A program made the position numbers and the translations under genes. A stretch of 64,000 nucleotides of DNA from Devosia sp. FKR38 (GTDB lineage: Bacteria > Pseudomonadota > Alphaproteobacteria > Rhizobiales > Devosiaceae), in NCBI RefSeq assembly GCF_005222805.1, contig NZ_STGC01000005.1, forward strand, positions 1,402,456 through 1,466,455, written 5' to 3'. The notes beneath the pieces are model-generated. The model was not told the origin of the DNA, made no database searches, and saw only the letters and a list, made by a program, of their open reading frames with translations. Shown piece after piece: positions 62,496-64,000 of the stretch (the stretch's first letter is position 1; each line of letters begins with the position of its first letter).

Positions 62496-62510
62496 TTAAC
62501 AAGGCGTTAA
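62496..62510 (-). promoter_or_regulatory. CtrA-type full site at the rseP-bamA junction
   Basis: TTAA-N7-TTAA (TTAA at 62496-62499 and 62507-62510) matches the full consensus for the cell-cycle regulator CtrA. The second half overlaps the rseP stop codon. It lies about 175 bases upstream of bamA in an A+T-richer 183-base gap (62324-62506) that holds no gene and probably contains a bamA promoter. Confidence 0.4.
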
Positions 62511-63643
62511 CGCAGGATTCCAAGGTACTCGAACAGCGTATCGTTGATGAGCGTGAACACCATCAGACTCAGGACCAGGGTAAATCCGATACGGAACCCG
62601 ATTTCCTGCACCCTCATGCTGAGCGGACGCCCCCTCACAGCTTCAACCAGATAATACAGCAGATGTCCGCCGTCGAGCATAGGTACAGGCAAAAGGTTGA
62701 ATAAACCGATATTTAGCGAGAGCAGCGCCATAAGATTTATGAGTGCGACAATCCCCAGAGTCGCCACCTCGCCGGACACGCGGGCAACCTTGACCGGCCC
62801 GCCCAGCTGCTGCACATCGCCCTTGCCGACGAAGAAGTCACCCATGAAGGCCGCCGTGCGCTGCACGATGAAGCGGATTTCCTCGGTGGTCATGCCGATG
62901 GCCTCGACCGGATCGGGCCGATAGAGCGTCACATCGGTATCGGCCACATTGCGCATCACCCCGATACGGCCGATCCGCTGCTCACTGCCGAACGGACCCT
63001 CGACCTTGGTGGCCTCGGGCACCAGCACAATGGTCTGCGGCACCTGGTTGCGCTGCAACTCAATGGTCACCGCGCGGTCCGGACTGGTCGCCACCAGCCG
63101 CTGGAAATCCTCAAAGCCGCGCACCTTGTAGCCGTCAACGGCCACAATGGTGTCACCCGGCTCGATGCCGGCGCTTTCGGCCACCGAGCCCGCGACCACA
63201 TCGCCGATCACCGGCGGAATGGTGTAGCGGCCATAGCCGAGCAGCAGGGCATAGAGCACCACAAAGGTCAGGATCACATTGGCCACCGGCCCCGCTGCAA
63301 CCACCGAGATGCGCTGCCAGACGCCCTTGTTGGCAAACAGCCGCGGCGCCAGGGCCGGATCGGCCTGGGCAATCGCCTCAGCATCGGGCGCACTGGCGAC
63401 ATTCATGTCGCCCACAAAGCGAACATAGCCGCCCAGGGGAATGGCCGAGATGCGCCAGCGGGTGCCGTGCTTGTCGGTGCGACCGATCAGCTCCTTGCCG
63501 AAACCCACCGAGAAGGTCTCGATGGCAATGCCGTTCCAGCGGGCGACCAGGTAGTGGCCCATCTCATGGACAAAAACGATGACCGTCAGGATAGCCAGGA
63601 ACGGCACCACAAAGGACAGCAGCCAGTAGATATAGTCGATCAT
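62507..63643 (-). CDS. rseP: RIP metalloprotease RseP
   Basis: RseP is a site-2 protease that cuts within the inner membrane, degrading anti-sigma factors and remnant signal peptides. The 378-residue product has the zinc motif HEMGH (residues 26-30) in the first membrane segment, GGYVRF, one PDZ domain (about 130-215, AGIEPGDTIVAVDGYKV) where E. coli has two, and the third ligand in LPVPMLDGGHLLYYL. The single PDZ and this length are normal for alphaproteobacteria. Confidence 0.95.
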   Translation of the reverse strand: MIDYIYWLLSFVVPFLAILTVIVFVHEMGHYLVARWNGIAIETFSVGFGKELIGRTDKHGTRWRISAIPLGGYVRFVGDMNVASAPDAEAIAQADPALAPRLFANKGVWQRISVVAAGPVANVILTFVVLYALLLGYGRYTIPPVIGDVVAGSVAESAGIEPGDTIVAVDGYKVRGFEDFQRLVATSPDRAVTIELQRNQVPQTIVLVPEATKVEGPFGSEQRIGRIGVMRNVADTDVTLYRPDPVEAIGMTTEEIRFIVQRTAAFMGDFFVGKGDVQQLGGPVKVARVSGEVATLGIVALINLMALLSLNIGLFNLLPVPMLDGGHLLYYLVEAVRGRPLSMRVQEIGFRIGFTLVLSLMVFTLINDTLFEYLGILR

Positions 63644-63675
63644 GGTCTTCCTTGTGCGTCCGGCATGGCCTCAGC

Positions 63676-64000
63676 CTACCAGTAGAGCAGCCCCTGGGCC
63701 ACGGCGTGGAAACCGCCGTGCAGCCCGCCCACGAGCAGCACCAGCAAGACGCCAAATGTAAGGCTGTCGAGCCGGTCCATCAGCCCGCCATGGCCGGGAA
63801 TGATATCGCCACTGTCCTTGATGCGGAAATGGCGCTTGATAGCGCTTTCGCCCAGGTCACCCAACTGTCCCAGCACGCTGATGACAGCCGAGAGGCACAG
63901 CCCGATCCACCATGGCGAGTCGGTGGCCAGCACCCAGACCAGCAGCCCTGCCCCGGTGCCCAGCGCCAGACCGCCAAGCGCACCCGACCAGGTCTTGGAT
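63676..64000 (-). CDS. cdsA: Phosphatidate cytidylyltransferase, 5' part beyond the window
   Basis: CdsA makes CDP-diacylglycerol for phospholipid synthesis in the inner membrane. Only the last 107 codons are present. They begin in the family's SKTWSG motif and include the CDS signature SAIKRHFRIKDSGDIIPGHG followed by GLMDRLDSL, plus two membrane segments. The gene continues past base 64000. The 32-base gap to rseP implies co-transcription. Confidence 0.92.
   Translation of the reverse strand, partial: SKTWSGALGGLALGTGAGLLVWVLATDSPWWIGLCLSAVISVLGQLGDLGESAIKRHFRIKDSGDIIPGHGGLMDRLDSLTFGVLLVLLVGGLHGGFHAVAQGLLYW

Noticed and set aside
60251..62704. An 817-codon plus-strand frame opposite bamA
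   Set aside because: Antisense to bamA and to the end of rseP; composition only.

Overview
The window is a GC-rich (by eye roughly 63-65% G+C) stretch of bacterial chromosome. It reads as core genome of an alphaproteobacterium, most likely of the order Hyphomicrobiales. The evidence is family-level: an RNase E with a long acidic and arginine-rich tail, a chromosomal SUF operon with a DUF59 (SufT) gene, the bamA-lpxD-fabZ-lpxA-lpxB block ending against gltA, a comEC/gltX/gltA neighbourhood, and TTAA-N7-TTAA (CtrA-like) sites. Devosiaceae would fit, but that is inference and no search was run. I saw no rRNA, tRNA, insertion sequence, prophage or CRISPR array.

Layout. 1-2.4 kb: the start of an ABC-F ATPase gene cut by the window edge, a 570-base gap, and a tandem pair of small secreted paralogues. 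2.5-9 kb: parE, a DEAD-box RNA helicase behind a long leader, a diguanylate cyclase and aroA. 9-16.1 kb: a seven-gene SUF iron-sulfur operon on the minus strand (IscS-like desulfurase, sufB, sufC, sufD, sufS, sufT, sufA) with a palindromic repeat between sufD and sufS and no Rrf2-type regulator beside it. 16.3-21.3 kb: an alpha/beta hydrolase, tyrS, a three-gene envelope/stress-like cluster (coiled-coil protein, secreted PRC-barrel protein, HdeD-like membrane protein) and an AraC regulator. 21.3-27.8 kb: a very large AsmA-like protein, a 1-Cys-looking BCP peroxiredoxin, an M23 peptidase and an alcohol dehydrogenase.

27.9-33.7 kb: prfB with a classic programmed +1 frameshift, a deformylase-like protein lacking two metal ligands, mrcA (PBP1a) and an AmiC-type amidase. 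33.7-39.9 kb: rne with a long leader, a WYL regulator, a VOC protein, a degenerate receiver-like protein and an aminotransferase. 40-44.1 kb: dsbA-like, aroQ, accB, accC, a second palindromic repeat and aat. 44.1-51.5 kb: a sugar-acid locus combining an SDR with an altered active site, an IlvD/Edd-family dehydratase, dgoK, dgoA, an SMP-30 lactonase and a GH42 beta-galactosidase, i.e. most of a De Ley-Doudoroff route from beta-galactosides to pyruvate and glyceraldehyde-3-phosphate. 51.5-64 kb: comEC, gltX, gltA, then the envelope block lpxB, lpxA, fabZ, lpxD, bamA, rseP and the 3' part of cdsA.

How it works together. Much of the window serves envelope growth: fatty acid initiation (accBC), lipid A (fabZ, lpxA, lpxD, lpxB), outer membrane assembly (bamA), envelope proteolysis (rseP), phospholipids (cdsA) and peptidoglycan (mrcA, amidase, M23). 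I found no complete new defence or mobile system. The observations most worth following are the deformylase-like protein, the secreted paralogue pair, the palindromic repeat family, the coiled-coil/PRC/HdeD cluster, the galactonate locus, the receiver-like protein, the lpxA-lpxB junction without lpxI, and the structured leaders and CtrA-like sites.
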